Shown one piece after another: positions 1-6,952 of a DNA stretch of 8,753 nucleotides. Below the pieces are notes generated by a model. The model did no database searches. It saw nothing but the letters and a program-made list of their open reading frames with translations, and was not told where the DNA came from. Numbering within the stretch: the first letter of the stretch is position 1; each line of letters opens with the position of its first letter. Source of the DNA: CAZVLE01 sp964627855 (lineage in GTDB: Bacteria > Bacillota > Dethiobacteria > DTU022); NCBI GenBank assembly GCA_964627855.1, contig CAZVLE010000117.1:1-8753 (forward strand). The letters are read 5' to 3'. Both the position numbers and the translations under genes were made by a program.

Positions 1-572
1 TGGAGACAGATATTCGTTACGACCACAACTGCCAGAATTACCGGTCTCTGGCTAAACCCTTTCAAGGGTGTATTGAGAGCAAAATTTACAATGCAGAAAA
101 GAGCGGCGCTATGCAGTATGATGTGCAAACCATAATAAAGGCGCGATGCAAAGCTATCCTTTAGCCGCATCAGCATCATGGCGCTAATAACCCATATCCC
201 CAGGCCGAGGAGCGTTCCCCCGGTACTGTGAATGGGATCAAACCTGTCACAGGGAAATAACATGAGGACAAAACCAGCCAGTATCGCCCAGCTGGCCACG
301 CGTAATTGTGGATTTTGCCAAACAGGTTGCTGTGCTAGTAATGAAAAGATTTGATTCCACCTGAAAATATTAAAAAGCAGGGTTGCGGAAAATAGCCAAA
401 AAGAGCTGTAAAAATTAAGCCCCTCTCCTGGACCGGCTTTACCGAGCCAGCTGACTGGATCTCTCAGCAGTGAAAATTGCCCGGGATAGAGAAGGATAAT
501 AAGAAGCAACATCACCAGGTTGAAGAGTAAAATACCTCTGTAGAAGCCGGCTATTTTTTGCAGGTCCTTCAT
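1..572 (-). CDS. DUF998-like multi-pass membrane protein (partial, 3' end cut by window edge)
   Basis: The frame is open without a stop from the ATG at 572 to the window edge, giving 190 residues. It has about six hydrophobic spans (roughly 13-30, 52-70, 93-107, 117-136, 147-166 and 176-190). A polar loop 'PVSWLGKAGPGEGLNF' follows span 1, and 'FPCDRFDPIHSTGG' follows span 3. These resemble the 'S-x-LG...pN' and 'FPxD...H' landmarks of DUF998 membrane proteins, which are about 200 residues long, so only a few residues are probably missing. The function of that family is not established. An in-frame TGA lies four codons upstream, so the ATG at 572 is the first possible conventional start. Its own ribosome site is poor (GAGAG about 14 bases upstream). 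Its ATG overlaps the stop of a candidate micro-ORF, which could supply ribosomes by coupling. The family assignment rests on motif memory and is moderate; coding status is strong. Confidence 0.75.
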   Translation of the reverse strand, partial: MKDLQKIAGFYRGILLFNLVMLLLIILLYPGQFSLLRDPVSWLGKAGPGEGLNFYSSFWLFSATLLFNIFRWNQIFSLLAQQPVWQNPQLRVASWAILAGFVLMLFPCDRFDPIHSTGGTLLGLGIWVISAMMLMRLKDSFASRLYYGLHIILHSAALFCIVNFALNTPLKGFSQRPVILAVVVVTNICL

Positions 573-655
573 GGAAGCATTTCATACTCTCTTGCTGCTT
601 GATCAATTCCGGGCAACTCAGGCCCTATTCTTTGTCCGTTCTGTTTAACAGGCAA
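569..655 (-). CDS. Candidate 28-aa leader peptide, TTG start, ATGA overlap with the downstream membrane gene
   Basis: A strong ribosome site GAGGAGG (669-663) lies 7 bases before a TTG codon at 655-653. The frame runs 28 codons (Met-Pro-Val-Lys-Gln-Asn-Gly... to ...Glu-Met-Leu-Pro) and stops at TGA 571-569. That stop shares bases with the ATG (572-570) of the DUF998-like gene in the classic ATGA overlap. The peptide is soluble-looking and resembles nothing I recognise. The case rests on two independent signs: the best ribosome site in the intergenic stretch, and the exact stop/start overlap with a gene that has a weak site of its own. It may be a coupling device rather than a functional peptide. 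A chance arrangement is possible. Confidence 0.35.
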   Translation of the reverse strand: MPVKQNGQRIGPELPGIDQAAREYEMLP

Positions 656-662
656 ATAAGAG

Positions 663-669
663 CCTCCTC
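663..669 (-). promoter_or_regulatory. Ribosome binding site GAGGAGG for the candidate leader peptide
   Basis: GAGGAGG on the minus strand is a near-perfect complement of the 16S 3' end. No annotated gene starts at the right distance from it. The only start codon at normal spacing (7 bases) is the TTG at 655. This is the main argument for the micro-ORF. Confidence 0.45.
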
Positions 670-765
670 GTTAAAGCTTGCTGCCAGGATGGCAATTGCT
701 CAAGGCTCTAGAGTGTAGAGATCATTTTAAGTTTGCACGTTAAGAGAACCGTTCCCAAAACGCAT

Positions 766-2910
766 TTAGCGAGAAACCGGCCTGGAAAATTCACTGGTGT
801 TGCCGTCCGGGTCAGTCGCCGTAGCGGTAATGCTCGGTCCTTCCAGGGGCCTGCCGGCAGAAAAGGTAAAACTACCATCAGAATCTGCCACAGTGCTACC
901 TTCATATATTTCCCCCTGATTGTGGCTGTCAGAAAAGATTTCAACTGTGCAACCGGGACAGGCAGTGCCCCGGACGGTGCCTTTTTCAAGGTCAACCCCG
1001 GTAAGCACCGGGGGATAGATGCTATTGTTAGCGCCACCGATAACATAAAAACCATTATTATAAATACTATTGGCAGTAACCGTATTGTTTGCGGTTCCCT
1101 CTTGCCAGTATTCATGGTCATATGGCTCGCCGATAGTAACACCGGAGGCATTATAAGCAATGACGTTATCCGGGCCGATTATATTACCGTTTGCCCCTTC
1201 ACCAACAATTATTCCGTGAGTGTTCGGGCCATTTTCGTTTGGGCCCTTACCGCTTAAATCTGTTCCGATCAGATTACCGGTAACAATATTGTCGGAAGCC
1301 AGACCATGAATGTCGATCCCATATTCACTACCGCTTAAAAGGTTTCCCTGTCCGACAGGTCCTTCTCCAATTGAACGATCGCCACCGATTACATTATTAG
1401 CAGCAGTCCTATCGGTAATTTCTATGCAGGCTCCGGAAGGTACGTCGTGAAAAAAGTCATAGCTCAGACAATTTAAGATTTGCAAACCCATAATTACATT
1501 ATCTGATGATGTAATACGAAGGCCGGCCAAGTAATGATCATCTTCAGCTTCTGAACCATCAATAATCACCCCGGCATTACTGGCATCAATAGTCAGGTTG
1601 CCCCGGAATAGCGGCGGTAACGCACTTTTTAAATGTATTGTTGTAGGATCTTTTGGCGGAAAGACTTTTTGATCAAAAATTATCACATCGCCGCGACGCG
1701 CCGTCTCAATCGCCCGGCGCAGCGTACCATTGCCCCTGTCTTCTGCACTGGTCACTACTATCAGGGCTCCCTCCGGCAGGTCTGCATAAAGAGCGGAACT
1801 GCTGTCACGGGAGATGAGACCGGAAAAATAGAGGCCGCCAAACAAGACTATGAGAAATACAGCCGCTGCTAACGGGTAGAAAAAAGTTTTGTTCTTAAGG
1901 GCTGGTAGTGCTTTTTTCTTTTTAATTGTCCTGCTTTCATCCAGCATTTGACCCAGTAAGGCATTCTGAAATTCTTTCATACTCTGAAAGCGATCTTTAG
2001 CTCGCACGGCCAGAGCTTTGATGAGAGCCTTTTCTTCGTTGGTGCTTAACTCTGCACCAAATTCTTTCGGCGGGGTCAAGCTGTCATCATCGAGGCGTTC
2101 AAGCGCTTCGGGAGGTTGACGGCCGGTAATGAGGTGATAAAAAGTGGCAGCCAATGCATAGACATCGGTCCAGGGGCCCTGGTCTCCTTTGGTCCGGTAT
2201 TGCTCCACGGGGGCGTAGCCGGGCTTCAAAATTACTGATAGGCTGCGGCCCTTGTCACTGATCGCCTGACGGGCAGCTCCAAAGTCGATTAGAATAACCC
2301 TGCCATTCTGGTTGATGAAAATGTTATCCGGGCTGATATCACGGTGCAAAACATCAACCTCATGAACTTCAATTAAAGCATCCATAATCGGCATAATGAT
2401 CTTTTTAGCTTCTTCAACAGGCAATTTACCGCCCGCATGCGCCATATGCTCTTTTAGAGTAATTCCTTCAACATATTTCATAACCAGGTAGGCGGTATTG
2501 TTGGCCTGGAAAAAATCGCGAACTGAGACTATATTAGGATGTTCTTCAAACTGAGCCAGGGTGCGCGCTTCCTGCAGAAACTTATCGAGTCCATATTCGT
2601 ATTGAGTACCCAGGCTACGGTTATAGGCTGATACCTGGCTTTGACCAGGGACACGAGTAGCCAGATCACTGGGAAAGTATTCTTTAATAGCGAGTTTAAT
2701 GTTCAAATTAAGATCCCAGGCCAGATAGGTAATACCAAATCCTCCCTGTCCAAGAACACGTCCGATCAGATACTTTTCTTCTAAAATAGTGCGCGGGGCA
2801 AGGTAAGCATGAGATTCTATTTCTCTACTCTCTTCGTAACCACAATGCTGACATATTTGTGAAGCTCCGCGTTCCTTAAAACAACTGACACAAAGTTGGT
2901 CTAAATCCAT
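766..2910 (-). CDS. Membrane-anchored Ser/Thr protein kinase with extracellular parallel beta-helix domain
   Basis: 714 residues. A CxxC-x9-CxxC zinc ribbon (C7, C10, C20, C23) precedes a Hanks-type kinase domain (about 47-318). Kinase landmarks are the glycine loop GQGGFG 54-59, ATP-binding K76 in 'LAIKEYFP', catalytic loop HRDISPDN 189-196 (D191, N196), DFG 209-211 and 'GYAPVEQY' 231-238. Lysines at 330-333 lead into a single membrane span (about 343-364), so the kinase should be cytoplasmic and the rest outside. The ectodomain starts with 'VVTSAEDRGNGTLRRAIETA' (385-404), typical of secreted beta-helix proteins. It continues with helix rungs such as 'NNVIGG', 'GNLLSG', 'NIVTGNLIGT' and 'NTVTANSIYNNG', and ends in a beta-sandwich (about 644-712) closing on 'DPDGNTSEFS'. 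The ATG has AAAGGAGG at 5-base spacing. Role inferred: phosphorylation of cytoplasmic proteins in response to an unknown surface or wall ligand. PASTA repeats are absent. Confidence 0.93.
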   Translation of the reverse strand: MDLDQLCVSCFKERGASQICQHCGYEESREIESHAYLAPRTILEEKYLIGRVLGQGGFGITYLAWDLNLNIKLAIKEYFPSDLATRVPGQSQVSAYNRSLGTQYEYGLDKFLQEARTLAQFEEHPNIVSVRDFFQANNTAYLVMKYVEGITLKEHMAHAGGKLPVEEAKKIIMPIMDALIEVHEVDVLHRDISPDNIFINQNGRVILIDFGAARQAISDKGRSLSVILKPGYAPVEQYRTKGDQGPWTDVYALAATFYHLITGRQPPEALERLDDDSLTPPKEFGAELSTNEEKALIKALAVRAKDRFQSMKEFQNALLGQMLDESRTIKKKKALPALKNKTFFYPLAAAVFLIVLFGGLYFSGLISRDSSSALYADLPEGALIVVTSAEDRGNGTLRRAIETARRGDVIIFDQKVFPPKDPTTIHLKSALPPLFRGNLTIDASNAGVIIDGSEAEDDHYLAGLRITSSDNVIMGLQILNCLSYDFFHDVPSGACIEITDRTAANNVIGGDRSIGEGPVGQGNLLSGSEYGIDIHGLASDNIVTGNLIGTDLSGKGPNENGPNTHGIIVGEGANGNIIGPDNVIAYNASGVTIGEPYDHEYWQEGTANNTVTANSIYNNGFYVIGGANNSIYPPVLTGVDLEKGTVRGTACPGCTVEIFSDSHNQGEIYEGSTVADSDGSFTFSAGRPLEGPSITATATDPDGNTSEFSRPVSR

Positions 2911-3276
2911 AGCCGCCTCCTTTGGAATGCAAATTCAGGAAAAAACTTTACATAATCAGGTAAGTTGACTTTTAACTCACAACTATACAAATGCAAGTTA
3001 ATGGCTTGTTCGGTTTATGGAAACTTTATTTGGCAACAATCTGAATTTTAGCTAGTTTTCAATTCATATTTCAACACAAACAGCAATATCCCTGCCTGAA
3101 AACAATAATTGCTCAAATATCCCTACACTGACTTGGCAAGCCTTTATCGCGGCTCAGCAGGGTCTGTTACTCACCTCTCGAAGATTAATGGCTGAGGTTA
3201 AAGTTTCCGGAAAACAATCAGGCTGATTGCCAGTTTCATGCCTATTTAGGGCTATAAATTGAATGCCTCTAGATCA
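2911..3276. other. 366-base intergenic region between permease and kinase genes
   Basis: No convincing gene lies here on either strand; the longest start-to-stop frames I read are under 20 codons and lack ribosome sites. On the permease side it holds a terminator-like hairpin (3211-3229). The middle contains a 9-base direct repeat AATATCCCT at 3085-3093 and 3116-3124. The kinase ribosome site (AAAGGAGG, 2923-2916) is at the other end. The last 150 bases before the kinase are AT-rich, but I could not find a well-spaced -35/-10 pair on the minus strand, so the kinase promoter is unassigned. Confidence 0.6.
3211..3229 (-). terminator. Probable intrinsic terminator of the permease transcript
   Basis: On the minus strand CAATCAG-C-CTGATTG (3229-3215) is a perfect inverted repeat followed at once by TTTT (3214-3211). 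It folds as a 6-bp stem with a 3-base loop, extendable by one G-U pair. It lies about 48 bases past the permease stop and well before the kinase start. The stem is short and only partly GC, so termination may be incomplete. Confidence 0.45.
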
Positions 3277-4437
3277 TCAAATAGATACAAACGATCCGAC
3301 CGCTGTTAGGATATAGGCGAGAATGATTAAAATCTGAAAGGTGGTATTCCCCCAAAAGCCGATTGACCACTGACCAGGCTGAGCCGCCTGTAGCTTACTA
3401 TGGCGCGACGCCCGGAAAGCCGGGACCAGGAGCAAGGCCACCACGATGGCAATTCCTCCGCCAACCAGACGCATTAGCTCTAAAAACGTTGCCGCCCCAA
3501 GCAGGGCTATCCCCAGGGTTGGCAGGGTAGCTGTCAACCAGGAAAGTTTTTCAGACCAGCCTGTCCGTTCATGAATGATAACGACCAGGGCATAGGAAAG
3601 AGACCAGAATGTGGTAAGCATAGCCAGAAAAACGAATAGCGAACCGAGCAGGGCAGCCCAGCCTCCTATCGCTGCCGCCCATCCTATGATCGCAACTTCG
3701 GTGACTGTTTCGGACACGGAAAGGGCAAAAAAGACAACTATTAAAACAAATACCAGGTTAAGACCGATGCCGGTAAAAACTGCCTTGGGAATCAGTTTCT
3801 TGTTCCAGGAAAGCCCTTCCACAGCCTGGGGGACGGAAAAGAAAGATGCAAAAGCAAACATGACCATTCCGAAGAGCGCCAGGGTAACATTACCGAGAGG
3901 TTTAATCAGGGGCAGGGGCTGAAAGGGCTGCCCCAGGGAAGCAGCGGCAAGAACCAGGAAAATAAGAGCAATGGCGCCAATGGCATATTTTTCACTGATA
4001 CCCAGAACTTTCAAACCGAAGAAAACCACTCCGGCTGCAACAAGGTAAAAGAGTAGTTTGCCAATCCAGAGAGGCAGGTTGAAAAGGCTGACCAGGATTT
4101 CTGCCGCGCCGACAATGTAGGCTGCCATGCTGGAAAAAAGGATCACCAGGAGCAAGGCAAAGAAGAGCCAGGCCAGCAGGTTTTCGTAAGGCCCTTTAAA
4201 TAGATACTTGCGAAAAAGTTCGACGACCTGGTTTACCTCCTCCTCGCCGGAACACATTTCAGCAATCATCAGGTGCAGTAATACTGAAAAAAGGTAGGCC
4301 ACGGCCAAAATCAAGAGGGTAATCAACAGTCCGTTTTGAGCCGCCAGGAAAGGTACGGCCATGATTCCGCCACCCACCCCGTAGCCGGTAATTATTGATG
4401 ATGCCTCGATAAAAGTTAGCTTCTTTTCTGTGGTCAC
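3277..4437 (-). CDS. Amino acid permease, AAAP/HAAAP (Trp/Tyr permease-like) family
   Basis: 386 residues with about 11 predicted membrane spans (about 8-30, 37-59, 87-112, 123-144, 151-168, 184-203, 220-240, 262-287, 299-318, 322-341, 364-384). This matches the usual length and span count of the amino acid/polyamine-like permeases related to bacterial Trp/Tyr transporters. The first span carries the glycine-rich 'GYGVGGGIMAVPF' (18-30), where substrate and ion bind in this fold. 'FFSVPQAVEG' (199-208) fits the conserved span-6 region. It should import amino acids by ion symport through the cytoplasmic membrane; the substrate cannot be read from sequence. The start is GTG at 4437, with GAGGAG about 8 bases upstream. 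It lies 72 bases after the acylase stop on the same strand, with no terminator between them, so co-transcription is likely. Confidence 0.88.
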   Translation of the reverse strand: MTTEKKLTFIEASSIITGYGVGGGIMAVPFLAAQNGLLITLLILAVAYLFSVLLHLMIAEMCSGEEEVNQVVELFRKYLFKGPYENLLAWLFFALLLVILFSSMAAYIVGAAEILVSLFNLPLWIGKLLFYLVAAGVVFFGLKVLGISEKYAIGAIALIFLVLAAASLGQPFQPLPLIKPLGNVTLALFGMVMFAFASFFSVPQAVEGLSWNKKLIPKAVFTGIGLNLVFVLIVVFFALSVSETVTEVAIIGWAAAIGGWAALLGSLFVFLAMLTTFWSLSYALVVIIHERTGWSEKLSWLTATLPTLGIALLGAATFLELMRLVGGGIAIVVALLLVPAFRASRHSKLQAAQPGQWSIGFWGNTTFQILIILAYILTAVGSFVSI

Positions 4438-4509
4438 TAAAGCAACTCCTCTCTTATTTCTCGCTTGCTCTGCAAGGTTCAGGCCCAGTGTTTATCAATC
4501 GTAAAGTTT

Positions 4510-6702
4510 TCACTCAGGGGCGTTCCGGGGAAGGGTGATTGCATTATAATCGCCTTTTAGCCAACCCCTGACACCGGAAGTATAATATTTCGAAAATCGC
4601 CTGTCACTCGGCCCACCGGCCAGCACCGAGTGAATCTTTCTTTCCCGAAAGTCAGTTATGAAGCGGTAGGCCGGTGAGAAGGTAGAAGTTCTGCCTTCGG
4701 TTTTAAAAATCTGGCTGATCGATATAGTAGCCCTTCCGCCGCCAAGCTGAAGCGGTCCATAGTCAAAACCGAGCCAGCGGGGCAGACGTCCACCAAAAAA
4801 GAGGTTACGCATCATCACTTTTTGCTTTTTACCGTAAGGCTCGGGTTTTACGGCCAGTGCGTGCTCAATTGCTTTCCTGAAGATCTCTACCCTGCTGCAA
4901 CCTTGAAACCAGGGTGACTCCTCACTGAGCAGGATCCGGTCAAAGTTGTAATAATAATCGTGCATCAGGACTGTTTCATGCACCAGGTAGTCTATGACGG
5001 TCGGATTGAAATTAAGCTCACCGAAAACGATGGCGATCAATTCGCTGTAAATTCGTTCGAAGAGATAGGGCGCAGCTGATTCGGCCTTGTATTTAAGGTC
5101 CCATTGCGCCAGTATTTTTCCATTAGCACTGTCGGGAAGCAGGGGTCGGATTATAGCCATGAAGTCTTCAGCCTGCTTCGAATAGAGGTCGTATTGCAGT
5201 TTTTTCATCGATTCAACAGTGTGATCATCGCGCGCTTCGAGCATCTCGCTAATCCGCCTGGTACGATAAGGAGCCATGGCCAGATTGGTAGCCGTGGTCC
5301 GGGCATACTCGTTGAGATCCTGGTTGGCGGTAACAATATAGTTGCAGGTAGGGTTGTAGAGGCGGGGGTTTTCTTCCCCACGGTAGTAACCTTTCCAGTC
5401 ATAACTGCTGTCCCATCCCGGCAGGGGCAATAAACCGCTGCAACCTTCCTTGCGGATCGGGTTACGGCCGCTCATCTGGTAGCCAATGTTACCAGCTGTA
5501 TCAGCGGCAACCCAGTTGAAAGCTGCAAAGTCAAGCCCCTTAAAACTGTCAAGCAGATCGTCAACTCGCCTTATATAAGGGGCCTGCAGCATGATTTTTA
5601 TTGACTCCGCCCCGCAGGAGCGGGCGCCGGACCAGGCCATGTTCAAGTAGTACCCGTCATGGGAAGGCTCTCCCATGAGAACCCCGTGGTCATTTTCATA
5701 GAAAAAGAGGGCCAGCGGTTCCTGCTTACGCACCAAAAATTCTTCCCTGCGCACCTGGAAATCTCTAAGTTTGGAGTCATGGAGATACTTTCCCTCCCTG
5801 ACATCTTCAATGAAGTAATCGATCACATCCATGTTGCCATAGGTTGGAGACCAGGCCATATGGTCGGTTCTGCCCATCGGCAGGCCGGGAATACCGGGAA
5901 TTGTCGCTCCGGCAAAATTGAAATCATCACAACTTAAAACCACTTCCTGCCAGATAGCCGGCAGACGACTGCTGTCGAGATGGGGATCACCGCAAAAAAT
6001 AGTTTTCCCTGATTGTGTCAGTTTACCACCCACCACCCAGTTGTTACTGCACTGCAGGCGGGGAAGGGACGGCCAGGTGATCGTTTCAGGCACGATAGGC
6101 TCTTGGAGATGAAGCTCTTTTAATATGGCAAGATAATCGCTGTCAGGCTGATCCATCAGGTAGGGGAAAAGGAGGCGGAGCATATCCAGAGGATAATCGC
6201 GTCGCAGCATTTCGATGATGAATTTTTCCATCCAGCCCTGGGTTTCCGTTAAATCAACCAGACCAATCAACTTCAGAATAGCGATCGAATCGGCAATGCC
6301 CCATGGTTCTGGCCTGTGCCCAATTAGTTTGAATTCAAAGGGCAACCGACCGTTAAGAAGCCTTTCATTTACACCGGAGCAATAGGCGTTGGCCAGAATC
6401 AGTTCGTCACCGGTTATTTTTGTCGCTTCAGCCAAAGAGTCGCCCCAGAGATTGTAACGACGCATCGTAATGTCAAGCTGCAGCAGGGAAGGGTCAAGGC
6501 ACTCGGCACCACGCCCCCTGGCTACTAGACGACTCAATTCCAGGTTCAAGACCCGATCATTGGCGTGAACCCAACCCAGACCAAAATAAAGTTCTTCAAG
6601 ATTGTTGCTGCTAATTACCGGAATGCCACTGCTATTGCGCCAGGTTGAAAACCTGTTCGAAAGGCTTTTCCCGTAATACTTAAGGCCCTTCTTTTTAAGC
6701 AT
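4510..6702 (-). CDS. Penicillin acylase family (peptidase S45) N-terminal-nucleophile hydrolase
   Basis: From the ATG at 6702 the product has 730 residues. These proteins are made as one chain that cuts itself into alpha and beta parts, exposing a Ser that hydrolyses amide bonds of N-acyl compounds (beta-lactams, acyl-homoserine lactones, N-acyl amino acids). Seen here: alpha-part signature 'FGLGWVHANDR' (40-50), expected cut before S219 in 'QCSNNWVVGG', 'GDPHL' (238-242), 'PGIPGLPMGRTDHMAW' (269-284), and N460 in 'VTANQDLN', about 241 residues after the Ser as expected for the oxyanion-hole Asn. The following 'PYRTRRI' carries the usual arginines. The frame extends upstream to a TTG at 6768, but that has no ribosome site, whereas the ATG at 6702 has GGAGG at 5-base spacing. 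From that start I see no signal peptide, so a cytoplasmic enzyme is inferred. The acyl substrate is unknown. Confidence 0.9.
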   Translation of the reverse strand: MLKKKGLKYYGKSLSNRFSTWRNSSGIPVISSNNLEELYFGLGWVHANDRVLNLELSRLVARGRGAECLDPSLLQLDITMRRYNLWGDSLAEATKITGDELILANAYCSGVNERLLNGRLPFEFKLIGHRPEPWGIADSIAILKLIGLVDLTETQGWMEKFIIEMLRRDYPLDMLRLLFPYLMDQPDSDYLAILKELHLQEPIVPETITWPSLPRLQCSNNWVVGGKLTQSGKTIFCGDPHLDSSRLPAIWQEVVLSCDDFNFAGATIPGIPGLPMGRTDHMAWSPTYGNMDVIDYFIEDVREGKYLHDSKLRDFQVRREEFLVRKQEPLALFFYENDHGVLMGEPSHDGYYLNMAWSGARSCGAESIKIMLQAPYIRRVDDLLDSFKGLDFAAFNWVAADTAGNIGYQMSGRNPIRKEGCSGLLPLPGWDSSYDWKGYYRGEENPRLYNPTCNYIVTANQDLNEYARTTATNLAMAPYRTRRISEMLEARDDHTVESMKKLQYDLYSKQAEDFMAIIRPLLPDSANGKILAQWDLKYKAESAAPYLFERIYSELIAIVFGELNFNPTVIDYLVHETVLMHDYYYNFDRILLSEESPWFQGCSRVEIFRKAIEHALAVKPEPYGKKQKVMMRNLFFGGRLPRWLGFDYGPLQLGGGRATISISQIFKTEGRTSTFSPAYRFITDFRERKIHSVLAGGPSDRRFSKYYTSGVRGWLKGDYNAITLPRNAPE

Positions 6703-6705
6703 TAG

Positions 6706-6712
6706 CCCCTCC
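6706..6712 (-). promoter_or_regulatory. Ribosome binding site fixing the acylase start at 6702
   Basis: GGAGGGG on the minus strand, with GGAGG 5 bases from the ATG at 6702-6700. The upstream candidates in frame (TTG 6768, ATG 6738, ATG 6714) lack such a site, and the predicted transcription start is only about 6 bases before the TTG. Confidence 0.7.
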
Positions 6713-6780
6713 ATTTTCTCAGTTGCAAGGCATAGCATGATTAATGAAAAAATGTTCACCTTGAACAACAGGTTGGAAAA

Positions 6781-6806
6781 ATTATAGCAACTCGCCGTGA
6801 TTGGCG
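6781..6806 (-). promoter_or_regulatory. Extended -10 promoter for the acylase-permease unit, with overlapping dyad
   Basis: TGCTATAAT on the minus strand (TATAAT at 6786-6781) is a perfect extended -10 element. No good -35 lies 16-18 bases upstream, which extended -10 promoters tolerate. The expected start point is near 6774, giving a leader of about 70 bases. An inverted repeat CGCC-N6-GGCG (6806-6793) lies in the spacer/-35 zone and could be a binding site for a regulator. Confidence 0.5.
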
Positions 6807-6952
6807 TCTACCAGAAGAGCCCCATGGAAAGCTTTCATAACTTCAGTAAGACCTGGCTATAAAGAAGGTACTGTTTGTCAACTTTAGCCTCTCATCCAGC
6901 CACCTTTAAGGTAAACATAGCCATTATTGATGATACCTTTATTAATAAATCA

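Noticed and set aside
733..1257. Long plus-strand open frame opposite the kinase ectodomain
   Set aside because: It lies wholly antisense to a clear protein domain, lacks a ribosome site and gives no protein-like sequence. The same applies to the other plus-strand frames opposite the permease, acylase and cupin-like genes.
2965..2989. Plus-strand TTGACT ... TATACA pair in the kinase upstream gap
   Set aside because: The spacer is only 13 bases and no plus-strand gene follows.
4464..4476. Hairpin CTTGC-AGA-GCAAG between acylase and permease genes
   Set aside because: No U-run follows on the minus strand, so it should not terminate; a 5-bp stem alone is too common to call.
6703..6768. 22-codon N-terminal extension of the acylase from a TTG at 6768
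   Set aside because: No ribosome site at the TTG, the predicted transcript starts only about 6 bases before it, and ATG 6702 has a well-placed GGAGG.
6876..6881. Perfect -35 hexamer TTGACA on the minus strand upstream of the acylase
   Set aside because: No -10 at 16-18 bases; the nearest TATA-like hexamer is only about 14 bases away and the real-looking extended -10 is far downstream.
6938..6949. Perfect palindrome TTTATTAATAAA just after the cupin-like gene
   Set aside because: Pure AT and without a loop or U-run; likely a chance feature of AT-rich intergenic DNA.
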